From Otatea glauca (taxonomy: Eukaryota; Streptophyta; Magnoliopsida; Poales; Poaceae), in the NCBI GenBank assembly GCA_036346275.1, contig CM070715.1, forward strand, positions 73,457,667 through 73,521,666: 64,000 nucleotides of DNA, read 5' to 3'. Made by a program: the position numbers and the translations under genes. Positions 53,700 to 64,000 of this stretch are shown here, piece after piece. The notes below the pieces were generated by a model, which saw nothing but the letters and a program-made list of their open reading frames with translations, did not search any database and had not been told where the DNA came from. Position 1 is the stretch's first letter. Each line of letters starts with the position of its first letter.

Positions 53700-56600
53700 C
53701 CTGTGAAACTTAATATCTTTTGTGTTTTTAATCCAATCTCAGCAAAATAAATTTCTAAATTCATGTTAAATCATGTAGTTTTAGAATATGGAAAAACATT
53801 CATTGTTGCACTTCAGTTTAAATTATTTAAATTTAAGTTAACAAGCAACCTTAATATGGCCTCTAATGCACATTTGAAATATACAACTCTTAAAAATATG
53901 AGATAAATATTTAAATGCTCCTGAGACCAAAATGAACTCATTAAAGAAAAAATATTTAATTTTTGAACACAGTTGAATTATTTGAAAATCAAACTTGAGT
54001 TTACCTCAATGTAGTTACTATTACAAGAATACAAACCATAACTCTTTAAATCATGAAATAAATTTTGAGATGTTCCTGAGGTCATGAGTGCTCCATTTTT
54101 GCAAAAACATTTGGATTTGGATTTAGTTTGAACCAAATTTGAATATAGAATGCTTTTCATATATAGAAAGTCAAATAGTTACAACTTGGATTAAATGAAC
54201 TCAAATCTTGGTAAAACTGATCATGTCATATTCCTGAGGTCACAAGAATTCCAAATATGTAAAAATATTTAGGTTTTGCCATGGTTAGCATCATATGTTT
54301 AATAGTCGAAGTTTCAATGCATAAAAAGTCCGAATAGTCATAACTTTCGCAAATGAACTTCAAATTTGACGAAACCAAATCCTAGGACCTTGAAAAATGA
54401 TACTCTTTCTGGTTATGCAAAAATATTTCACATATGTGCAAGTTTGAATTAAGTCCATAATAGGCCTTAATGTTCACTTATATAAAAACTATCTCGGATA
54501 AAAGCAAAGTGTCATGGAACAACCTTTAAAACACTCGTAGGGTCATCCCCTGCTAATGCCAGAAAAATGGTTAAATAATCCTGTATAGTGTAGTCTCAAA
54601 CTTAAAACGAAAACTGAACCTTTATCGCGTAAACTTTAGAACCACTTATGCTTTTTCAGCAATGTATAAAACATCTTGTCTAAATGAAAATATTAAAAGG
54701 ATAAGCCTAGAAATGCTCTCTAGGGCAAGGACTACCATATTCTGGAAAAATAATCTTATTACAACTTGTTTTGCATCTGAATCCTGCTAAGGATATAACC
54801 CTAAGTGTTATGATCGCTAGAACTCATATTATGAATAATCGAGCTTAAGAAATCATTAGTCAAAATAATTGTATCGTAAGAATCATCGTGTAGCCAGGAT
54901 TGTAAAGCCAGTAGCCTAAAATTTGTAGACCTAACATGTACAAATCACTTTTTATGCGAAGACACCTAAGGCTAAGTACTACACACACATATAACATCTT
55001 AACCAATGACTTGATCATATTAAGTCTAGATAATTTTTTCTTCTTGAATTCGAAATTATAAAGATAAGTATGTATAATTTTAGCTTCTTGAATTCGTAAA
55101 TATTCACATACATGACTATAATTTTAACTTCTAGAATTCGAAAAATAAGAGTAACATGTACATAAAAGAGCCAAAACACGAACGACGAACTAATGAAACA
55201 ATCATACACCAAGTAATGACTTCAAAGAACTAAACCATCCTATTCTTCTTGGTAAGTTTCATTTGATATTTACATCTTATTTCTTTTTGCCCTATTTGAT
55301 AAGTTGTTGTTTCTATTTGTCGCGGTTCTTGATTTATAACGTGTAGACACCGACTTTCAGAATCGATCGACAACGATCTCACTTACGACCCTGATTACGT
55401 CCCCGACGATGAGCAACCAGGCAAGCACCCTCCTTTGATCATGTTGATCCCATATTTTACAATGTTTATGTTGTTTTGTCAAACTATATGCATGCGTGTA
55501 TGTTATAAACTTGCTATGTTGTGGGTACCGATAGTTATTTCCCAATTGTATGCATTAACTTTATCTTAACGTTTGATTACCTGCTATTGTAACCTAGCTA
55601 TGGTGTAGACATTACTTAGTGTCACTTGGGTAATAATTGCGAAATACCTCATTTACATGCTTAAACATGCGTATTAGAACGTCTTTTAAATGTTGAGATA
55701 CATTTCATCCAAACTTGTGCAATTTGTAAAGGAGCGAGTCGTTTCCATGTATTTTGGTAAAAATCCAACCCAAAACTTATGGTTTAGACATGGGCGAGTT
55801 ATGGTTAAACTTGAGGCGTGAGGAGGGTCCTCGCGTGTAGTTAGGGGGAGATTCTCGCCCGGGTCAGTTAAGGACCAAACTTGATGCTATCACCTAAGTG
55901 ATTTGGTACAACCACATGTGCTAATATGGGATAGCCTTATCTTAGTAGATTAGCTGGGTTTAGTCTTGTATTTTGGTAGGCCGAGTAGTAAGGGCACTCC
56001 GGTACGGTGTTGCTCGTACGTGCTCCCTTCACCGAGGTGTTGGGGCCAAAGCATTCCAATACAACGGTGTATGCCTTGCCATGGGGAGAGGACCCGAAGG
56101 CGTACAACATCATTAGCACAATACTTGCTGGTCCGGATCTTTGGACTATAGCAAGGGTTTAACATCACCGGGGCTGGTGCAAGGTTAGGCTTTAGCTAGT
56201 TGAATGGTTTCATCACAGTCTAGCAAATCGGGTACGGTACGTATCGCGAGGCATGGTTGACATGATTGCTAGAATATGTCATGTGGGTAAAGTGTACACT
56301 CTCTGCAGATATTAAAATCTAATTAATTAGCCGTACTCGCGATCATGAGCAACTTGGGAAAATATTGTCAAGTATAGTCTTGCTTTTGCGAAAACTTTTG
56401 GAAACTATGTTGGAACGGGTTGGAAAACTTGTGAGCCAAGGGTGGTTGTGTTTACTTGCTGTTCGCAGCCAAGGAGAACTATGAAATGATGTATAACTTT
56501 ACTTACTGTTATTTAGCTTATCAAATGCTCTTTACAATTCCGTTATCGTTTGATGAAACATTCACTTGCAAATAAAATCTATTTTATGCTGAAAATGAGA

Positions 56601-57350
56601 CTTAATGTAGTGATATGTTATCCTTGTTCTAGCCATGCATTTACTATATTTCCATACACTAAAGTCTTGCGAGTACATACGTGTACTCACCGTTGCTTAA
56701 TCTAAATAATATAGACGAAGGATGAAAGAGTACCCCGACGACTCATACTTTGTATCAGGGTCCGACAACTATGTTGATGGATGAACTTGGGCTTTTCCAA
56801 GTCGGTTGCCTATGGGTTTATGGATGGGCATACCGCTGTCCCGCTTTTGTTTCTATGCTTATTTCTGCTCCCAGTTACTTTTGTATGTAATATTTGGCCA
56901 GTCGGCCACGTACCTGTAACATTAAGTAGTTGTAATAGCTTCTAATTTATGTTTATGCTATGTCAACTGCTTATATATGTGTGTATGTTATGATGCAATA
57001 TCGAATGCGGGATATGTGGGTGCTTGGCGTTGATCTTTGGAACTAGCACTAGACATATATCCGGGTACCTGGAATTGCTCTCAATCATCTAATGCATAAA
57101 CTTGAGCGATTGTCATTCCTTGTCTATTGCGACACACCTTCCTCGACGGGTGTGGGCGATACCAAGGTTCTAAGACGGACGGCGAGTGCTATGCTTGGAT
57201 GGGTTGGTTTCAATCCCGGTATGGTTGTTTGGAATGGAATCGAAACTCCTTTAGTCGCATAAGTGTGTACGGTGCAACTAGGTGGCTCATATTTGTTTGG
57301 GTGAGGGCCATCTAGTTAATACTCTTAATACTCCGTGTACGAGACTTTTG
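53700..57350. other. Repetitive AT-rich region, probably decayed retroelement sequence
   Basis: 53880-54440 has a loose repeat with about a 160-180-bp period (TTCCTGAGGTCA and variants near 53920, 54075, 54230). 55900-57300 has open patches but no recognisable protein domain. The style (GCGAGTACATACGTGTACTCA near 56667) recalls LTR regions of grass Gypsy elements, but I could not pair two LTRs. No gene supported. Confidence 0.35.
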
Positions 57351-57419
57351 GGTGACAGTGATCATACACTTAAATAGAGTATGGGTGTCACCTCTAAGAC
57401 CAACGCACGAGCGAGGATC

Positions 57420-57567
57420 AATTTGTATTTCCAGGTGCCCACACGTACCAGCTCCACGGAAGTGCCCATTATGCAGGACGGTGGGGCATACGATGAAGAA
57501 CTACCCTAATAGGGCAGGTTCGTCGACCCGTCCATGGCGACCATCGACAATGAACTTGCACTTTTGA
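57420..57567 (+). pseudogene. MULE-type zinc-knuckle exon fragment
   Basis: After an acceptor TTTCCAG the frame encodes VPAPRKCPLCRTVGHTMKNY. This is a CX2CX4HX4C knuckle like those ending Mutator-like transposases (MURA), with the last Cys replaced by Tyr. The frame then ends at a donor-like AAG|GTAGTA (about 57568). It is close to and in the same direction as the PMD gene, so it may be an exon upstream of it. Confidence 0.45.
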
Positions 57568-57808
57568 AGGTAGTACCTTCATGTAATTTTATTTTCGTTC
57601 TATCAATGTTAACCCGCATCAGCCATTGGTACTTATTCTCATATTACTTATTGTATTATCACCTAAGGTTAAAGCTTGTTACACCGTGTTACCAATCTCA
57701 TGTTACATAATGTCATGTCGTTTGTTGTTATTTTGTTATGTCATTTAATGCTATTTCTTGATATTCCTAGACATGCATTTCATGTTGTTTATTGTCTTAT
57801 TGCAGAAT

Positions 57809-59059
57809 ATGGATGGACACCCACAGACTTTGCTTGACCCATCTTATGATGGCAAGCATCGTAGCAGGGCCTAGCTTACGGGTGACGGTCCACGATAGTT
57901 TGTTCTCAAGTGCCCGAGGGAGTACTAGCCCTTGGACACGCGGTACATAGCCATTCTACAGCAGTTAGGTCTGTTGTCGTTGGCCCGGATGATGGATATC
58001 GGGCATTCTTTCTCTTTGGACGGTGCTCTCTTGTCCGTGCTCATCGATCGTTGGAGGCCGGAGACCCACACGTTCCACTTCCGCTGGGGGGAGATAATCG
58101 TCACCCTCCAGGATGTTGCCGTCATTACCGGTTTGCCTATCAAGGGCAGACCGATAGTTTCGCCATCGAGGAGGCCTGACTGGAGGGTCAGGTTGTAGCA
58201 CAGGTTTGGTCATTCAATCCCAGAGAACACTCAGGGGTTCCACATTCATGACTTCGCCACTACATGCGATGCCCTGTTGATGTGCCAGAGTATGTTTTGA
58301 AGACTCACCTTGTCACGTACCGGCTCTTCTGTTTGGCTGGGTGTTGTTTCCCTCTACACATGGAGATTGCGTGTATCCGATCTACATCCATAGCATAGAG
58401 GCTTTGGCTAATGCCCAGTTGGATGACGTGCCACAGTTCAGTTTTCGATCATCAGTGATCCGCGCGATATACCAGGGATTGTGCGTAGCTTGCATGAAGA
58501 CAGCGGGAGAGGAGCCCATGCTTGCAGTATGCTACTCTTTGCTTCAGATATGATCATGGGAGCACTTTCATGTCGGGAGGCCGTACTTCAGGGAGCCTGT
58601 TCACCCATATCCATTTGAGCCTCCATTTTACGGTGAGGGTGGGGACTCGATCGATGGGCCCACCATGGGTACGCAGTGGACGGCCATCCAATTGGGATGG
58701 ACAAGGGAGAGGCCTCGTAGAGTCTACTAAGAGTTTTATAGCTACTTTGAGACCCTGCATGAGGATGAAATCATATGGCAACTCTGGATTGCACATTTCT
58801 TGGTCAGTACGGCGCCGCATGGATTGCCAGTGCAGTGCGGGCAGGATGTCCAGTACTGGTTGATGACATGCCACCTCGTGTTTTGTCACATGGTGGAGGC
58901 GTATTGCCCAGCCCGAGTGATGCGCCAGTTCAGACTTCATCAGCAAATCCCTCCTCTAGTTGGCCCACCACTGTGGAATATATGAAACCAGGTATCTTCA
59001 TGATCGGCCCAGTATTGCCTAAGGAGGAGACAGGCCCAAGCAAAAGGCCCAAAGGATGA
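57809..59059 (+). pseudogene. Plant mobile domain (PMD, PP7-long-form-like) gene, broken
   Basis: After an acceptor TATTGCAG the frame encodes MDGHPQTLLDPSYDGKHRSR, then, past a stop, DTRYIAILQQLGLLSLARMM and LIDRWRPETHTFHFRWGEII followed by VTLQDVAVITGLPIKGRPIV. This is the PMD signature (RWRPETHTF and TLQDVA). Further frames at 58554-58990 retain the C-terminal half (HPYPFEPPFY, IDGPTMGTQWTAIQL). PMD proteins such as MAIN and MAIL1 affect genome stability and transposon silencing; many copies ride in MULE or Gypsy elements. Several stops and frameshifts make this copy non-functional. Confidence 0.75.
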
Positions 59060-59537
59060 ACCCCACGCCAAGCATTGCTGCCGCACGGAAGGGGGCACGT
59101 CCTATAGACAGTCGAATATGTATTTAGATATAAAAAGATACAGTTGTGATTCGAGTCGTTATTAGGATAGATAAAGATGTAAACCCTATCCTGTAACCAA
59201 CTAGAATATAGCAACCGATCGGAATCTCCTAACCGATCAGGACTTTGTAAGCCGCCCCACCCCCAGTATATAAGGGAGAGGGCGGGTAACACCATAGACA
59301 TCCGGTCATTCAAGCATAGAGTAATCGAGCCCTAGAGCACACACCATATCGCCCAGAGCACATTACGCTTTGAGCAACCTTTGATCCAAGAGATCCATAT
59401 AATCCCAGCACACAGGATTAGGGTATTACCTCCATCGTCGAGGGCCTGAACCTGTCTAATCCCTTGTCTTGTGTGACCCTCGAGTTTGAGATCTAGCGCC
59501 TACCCCATAAAATTATTGCTGACTACAAAATTCGACA
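59060..59537 (+). repeat. 5' LTR of the Gypsy element
   Basis: A TATATAAGG promoter core at 59277-59285 is followed by a transcribed-type leader. The LTR ends ...AAATTCGACA at 59537 and is followed at once by TTGGCGCACCAGGTAGGGG (about 59539), the position and form of a primer binding site. The left border is uncertain by a few tens of bases, and it abuts the broken PMD gene end. Confidence 0.7.
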
Positions 59538-59586
59538 GTTGGCGCACCAGGTAGGGGAAGCGCTATAATCTTTTCCTACAGACTCA

Positions 59587-61230
59587 ATGGCAGCAATCGG
59601 CGGATTCATCGCCACCTTCGTCTCCGGTCAGGCCTTCCGTTTCGGAAGCCTAGACTTCGTCGCAGATACGCGCGGAGAGCTTGTCTGCCTGGTCCAAAGC
59701 CAGATCCAATCTGGTGAAGATCAGGCCAACCCATCTCAGGTATGCCGCTCTGACTCACCCAGAAAACCAGTCGACATTGTGAGGAATTGCTGCGATTTTC
59801 GTGGCGTCTTTGCGATTGAGGAGCAGAGGACCGATCTCCATCAAGAAGACCAAGAGGCTGCGGAGGAAGATCGCCTTCGTAAGGGTAAGGAGGTGCAGAC
59901 GCGATCTCTTCGATCGCGCGGCCGCAATGTCCGCGAGGACATCCTGCAGTCCAGGTTGGGAGACCAATCCATCTTCCGCACGCCGATGCAGAACGTCGTC
60001 GCTTCCAAGACGCTTCTCGACACGCTGGACCCGATGATTGCATCGGACAGCCCGGCGGCCCCGATCGTGGCCCAGATAAAGGCTATGGTGACGGCGGCAG
60101 CAATCCAGCAGAATTAGGAAAAGCCGGTAGGTGAAGCGCACTTGCGCTCCCACGCGGCTACTCGTGTCGCTAGCAGTCGGACTACAACCAGTCGGAATAC
60201 CGGCAGTCGGCGCCATACACCACCAGTCGGAGACGCTCGCCGAATTCTCAACCGCGACCTCCGCCAAGACATCACCGCCGGACGGCAGGAGCGGGACGAG
60301 GAAGAGCGACGCGGGCGCCACGACGGCTACGAGCGTTTCGGCACCGGCCACGATCGACGAAGTGATCAAAGGTACGACGACCGCGACGACCATAGAGATT
60401 ATCATCACCGGGGTTGGAACGACGATGACCGTCGAGCCATGAACTCGTCGCGCCGAACTCCGCCCCGGCGTGTTGAATACAATCGCCGAGCCAGAGGCTT
60501 GCCACGCCGGTCTCCCCTCATCATGATGAGAGATCTATTGACGGGATTCGAGCGTTCACTCCTCGACTACGCCGAGTGGTATGGCCCGAAGGATTCAATC
60601 CCAAAGGCATCGTAAAGTTCGACGGGGAACGAGATCCGGAAGCTGCTGCAGGTCTACGCCCTGGCGGTTAAGGCGACCGAGGGCAATCAGACTGTGATGG
60701 CAAACTATCTGTCGGTCAATCTCACCCTCTCGACTCAAGCATGGCTCACGGGACTTCCTGCGAACTCGGTGGACTCCTGGAGCGATCTTTGCAATCAATT
60801 CATCGCTAACTTCTAGGGAACCTACGAGAGGCCTGGCACCCCGTGGGACTTGTACCAGCTTCCCCAGAAGAAGGACGAGACGCTGAGAGATTTCATTCGG
60901 CGTTTTATAAAGAAGAAGAACATCGTCAGGGACGTATCTGAAGTGGTGGTGGTGGCGGCCTTCCAAAAAGGGGTAAGTGATCCTGACCTAATCAAGAAAA
61001 TATCAAGGAAACCCCCTACCTCCGTGAAGGAGATGTTTGCGCTGGCCGATCGTTACGCCACGGCCTCGGACGCCTTGGCCGAGCGCCAAGAGGATCGCCC
61101 GCAGCAGAAGAACAAATGCGACAAGCCCGAGTCCTCCAAGCACAAAGATAAGAAGTGGAAAGGCGAGGAGCTAGTCGCAGTAGCCGAACCAACTGGCCCC
61201 GAGCCCCACGGAGGGAGGCACCCGATATAA
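59587..61230 (+). pseudogene. Gypsy gag region, interrupted
   Basis: The first part (59587-60117) starts at an ATG 50 bp after the primer-binding position and ends at TAG. A low-complexity Arg/Asp-rich part follows in another frame. 60640-61230 encodes the retrotransposon gag core (VNLTLSTQAWLTGLPANSVD, FIRRFIKKKNIVRDVS) with a TAG at about 60816 inside it, then a Lys-rich basic tail. The capsid-type protein packages element RNA; this copy cannot produce it intact. Confidence 0.75.
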
Positions 61231-61237
61231 TTCTGTC

Positions 61238-62270
61238 ATGGAGGCGATCTGCCCTTTCCACCCAAAGGGAAAGCACGCGGCCAAGGACTGCTTCACTCTG
61301 AAGCGTTTTGCGCGTGAAAATCACAGGCAACCAGCTCCAGCGAAGGATGAAGCTGCCAAGAAGAAGGACCCTCCTGGTGAGGACGATTTTCAGGAGCCCG
61401 AGCACGAGCTGAACTACATTTACGGGGGCTCCACCGGATACGAGTCCAAGCGGAAGCAAAAGCTTACCGCTCGGGAGATCAATGCGATGGAACCAGCAGC
61501 CCCCAAATATTTAAAGTGGTCCGAGGTACCGATCACCTTTGATCGCTCGGATCACCCCAACCGGGTTCTACATCCGGGTAAGTTCCCACTAGTGCTTGAC
61601 CCTGTTATCTGCAGTGTAAAGTTAAGGAAGATCATGATCGACGGCGGGAGTGGACTCAATGTCCTGTTCGCCAAAACCCTCGATGATATGAACATCCCCC
61701 GCTCCGAGCTAAGGCCGAGCACTCAGCCGTTCCACGGAGTGATCCCTGGGGCTTCTTCGTTTCCACTCGGGCAGATTTCTTTGCCCATCACTTTCGGTAA
61801 GAAGGACAACTACTGGACCGAGTACATAAGTTTCGAGGTGGCCGATTTCGAGACAGCGTACCAAGCTATCTTGGGAAGGCCCGGTCTGGCTAGATTCATG
61901 GCCGTCCCGCACTACACCTACTTGATAATGAAGATGCCGGGACCCAGAAGCATCATCACGGTTCGCAGCGACGTCAAGCGATCTCTGGAATGCGACCGAG
62001 AAAGTTGTGAACTTGCCGAGCTGTAGGAGGCGACCGTCGAAGGGAAGAAAATCCAAGCGGAGGCTGCCACGTTGCAGGAAGAAGGCGACGTCCCGTCCAA
62101 GAAGCAGGCCACATTAGGGATGAAGCCAGGCGAAGGAACCAAGAGAATCACCCTCGACCCATCCGACTCATCCAAGATGACTCTAATCGGGTTAGGGCTC
62201 GATGAAAAATAGGAAGGCGCGCTCGTCACCTTTCTCTAGGCTAACAAGGACATCTTTGCCTGGAAACCAT
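61238..62270 (+). pseudogene. Gypsy zinc-knuckle and aspartic-protease region
   Basis: 61238-62026 is open for 262 residues. It starts with a CPFHPKGKHAAKDC knuckle-like motif and contains KIMIDGGSGLNVLF, the retropepsin-like site with DGG in place of DSG/DTG, and ILGRPGLARFMAV, the C-terminal flap block typical of Gypsy proteases. A TAG ends the stretch at 62024-62026. The region to 62270 carries further stops before the RT domain. Confidence 0.75.
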
Positions 62271-62275
62271 CCGAC

Positions 62276-62959
62276 ATGCCGGGTGTTCCAAGGGAGGTGA
62301 TCGAGCATTCACTGCACGTCGACGAAAAGGCAAAGTCAATCAATCAAAGGCTTCGGCGATTCGCTCCGGACCGCCGGAACGTCATCAAACAGGAGATCAC
62401 CAAGCTTTTAGCTGCAGGTTTCATCAAAGAGGTGTATCACCCCGATTGGTTGGCAAACCCTGTACTAGTGCAAAAGAAGAATAAAACTTGGCGCATGTGC
62501 GTTGATTATACTGATCTCAACAAGGCATGTCTGAAGGATCCCTTTGGGCTACCTCGAATTGATCAGGTGGTTGACTCGATCGCCGGGTGCGAAATTCTGA
62601 GTTTTCTTGATGCCTACTCAGGGTACCACCAGATTCGCCTAAAGGCGGAAGATCACATCAAAACTTCATTCATCACGCCTTTCGAAGCCTTTTGCTATAC
62701 CACGATGGCGTTCGGATTAAAAAATACTGGTGCAACGTATCAGCGCGCAATTCAGCGGTGTTTTCACGCCCAGCTCGGACGCAACGTGGAGGCATACGTG
62801 GACGATGTCGTGGTGAAGACTTGGGAAAGGAAGGATCTTATCGCCGACTTGACCGAGACGTTCGAGAGTCTGAGGACTTTCAGCATGAAGCTCAATCCCG
62901 AGAAGTGTGTTTTCGGAGTATCTTCGGGAAAACTGCTCGGGTTTATCGTATCACAATGA
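62276..62959 (+). pseudogene. Gypsy reverse transcriptase domain
   Basis: 227 residues with RT blocks in order: a VDYTDLNKAC block near 62510, SFLDAYSGYHQIRL near 62600, and the catalytic YVDD at 62795-62806. The frame ends in TGA at 62957-62959 where relatives continue through the connection to RNase H. The active-site residues themselves are intact, but the polyprotein is truncated. Confidence 0.88.
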
Positions 62960-64000
62960 GGCATTGAGGCCAACCCAGAAAAGATCAGAGCCATATCAAA
63001 TATGGAACCACCGACTTGCCAGAAGGACGTCCAGAAGCTTACGGGATGCATGGCGGCACTCAGCAGGTTTATTTCCTGACTGGGTATGCGAGGTATGCCT
63101 TTCTTTAAACTCCTTAAGAAGCAGGACAAGTTCCAATGGACACCTGAGGCACAGCAAGCGTTTGAAGATTTGAAGACCTTCTTGACGACGCCCCCGGTCT
63201 TGATTTCGCCGATGCCAGAAGAACCTCTGTTACTTTACATCGCGGCAACAACTCATGTAGTCAGTGATGCAATCATCGTCGAAAGGGAGGAACCGGGCCA
63301 CGTGCAGAGGATCCAACACCCGGTCTACTTCGTCAGCGAGGTCCTGAGTGAATCTAAGGTGCGAAATCCACAAATGCAAAAGCTATTATATGCCGTACTT
63401 CTTACATCTCGTAAGCTCAAGCACTACTTCCAAGAGCATACTATTTCGGTGGTCACCTCCTTCCCAATAGGAGATATACTTCATAACCAGGAGGCCACTG
63501 GGAGAATTGCAAAATGGGCAATGAGCTTGGAGCTTCGATATCCTATTCAAGCCCCGCGACACCATTAAGTCTCAAGAGCTCACGACTTCACCGCCAAGTG
63601 GGATGAACTTCAGAGTCGACGGTCGTCAAGGAACTTGAGTATTGGACCATTTACTCGATGGTTCCCTCATGCTCGTGGCGCGGGGTGGCATAGTGCTCAT
63701 ATCACCAAGTGGAGAAAGATTGAGATACGTTCTTCAAATACTTTTTCCTGCATCAAACAACGCCGCCGAGTACGAGGCACTCATCCATGGGCTCCGTATC
63801 GCCATTTCGCTCGGTATCCGACGTTTGGCGGTCCGCGGAGATTCAATGCTCGTGGTCAATCAAGTGCAAAAAGAATGGTCCTGCATCGAAGACAACATGG
63901 CTGCCTACTGCCAAGAGGTACGCAAGCTGGAAGGAAATTTTGACGATGCGAATCGGTTCACGTGTTCACGAGACAATGAAGCGGTCGACGAACTAGCCAA
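62960..64000 (+). pseudogene. Gypsy RNase H-like region, partial
   Basis: 63086-63568 encodes the RT-connection/RNase H-like part (FFKLLKKQDKFQWTPEAQQA, HPVYFVSEVL). After a frame change, 63700-64000 encodes a second, type-I RNase H domain (NAAEYEALIHGLRIAISLGI). A TGA near 63079 and later indels break the frame. The region continues beyond the window. Confidence 0.75.

Larger units (their letters stand above)
59060..64000 (+). mobile_element. Gypsy LTR retrotransposon, decayed, truncated by window edge
   Basis: Order LTR, primer-binding-site position, gag, protease, reverse transcriptase, RNase H is Gypsy (Metaviridae) order as far as seen; integrase lies beyond the window. Many in-frame stops, mainly where family members have CGA, CAG or similar codons, show decay by C-to-T change. 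The start at about 59060 is approximate because the 5' LTR border is not sharply visible. Confidence 0.85.

Overview
The window is nuclear DNA from a grass. I favour a rice-type genome (Oryza or a near relative): the THIC and GATL proteins, GC-rich monocot coding sequence next to AT-rich intergenic DNA, and grass-type transposons all fit. The species call is inference. Only three genes look intact: an RMA-type RING E3 ubiquitin ligase (CDS 9735-10421, +), an intronless GATL family GT8 glycosyltransferase (24175-25227, +), and the thiamine-pyrimidine synthase THIC (CDS 43723-47156, +). THIC carries a TPP riboswitch in its 3' UTR (48294-48415). These three are unrelated single genes, not an operon or cluster.

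Layout. 1-5298 is the right part of an autonomous-type but dead CACTA (En/Spm) transposon. 5.5-6.0 kb holds two broken NAC-domain copies, and 6.34-6.48 kb a long (AT)n tract. 6698-8534 is a Helitron related to a short copy at 25439-25799. 8.6-10.5 kb is the RING gene with a heat-shock-element-like promoter. 12144-15806 is a hAT element with a perfect 8-bp target duplication; beside it lie a hAT MITE (15855-16183) and a second, oppositely oriented, differently deleted hAT copy (16275-19590). 19593-20447 and 31035-31567 are a pair of Helitron-ended elements that carry tRNA-like A/B boxes. 22981-23223 is a SINE with its target duplication. 26.7-28.4 kb contains gene fragments (GARP/MYB exon, unknown acidic exon, XH domain), followed by a Helitron 3' end at 29087. 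32.3-33.2 kb has a MULE-like element, a nested MITE and a truncated L1. 34026-36819 is a non-autonomous CACTA that carries XH-domain exons and a 740-bp near-palindrome. 38.1-39.95 kb is a higher-order tandem repeat. 41.3-42.6 kb has three fold-back elements just upstream of THIC. 49.4-52.6 kb has several hAT-type MITEs and a Helitron end. 57.4-59.06 kb is a broken plant-mobile-domain (PMD) gene with a MULE-like zinc knuckle. 59.06 kb to the window end is a 5' LTR, gag, protease, RT and RNase H of a decayed Gypsy retrotransposon that runs off the right edge.

The biology worth attention is regulatory (THIC TPP riboswitch, a GC-AG THIC intron, the RING-gene heat-shock element) and evolutionary: transposons carrying exons of an IDN2/FDM-type gene, a family that acts in RNA-directed DNA methylation, one copy set next to a long palindrome that could itself make small RNAs. 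All boundaries, splice sites and target duplications were read by eye.
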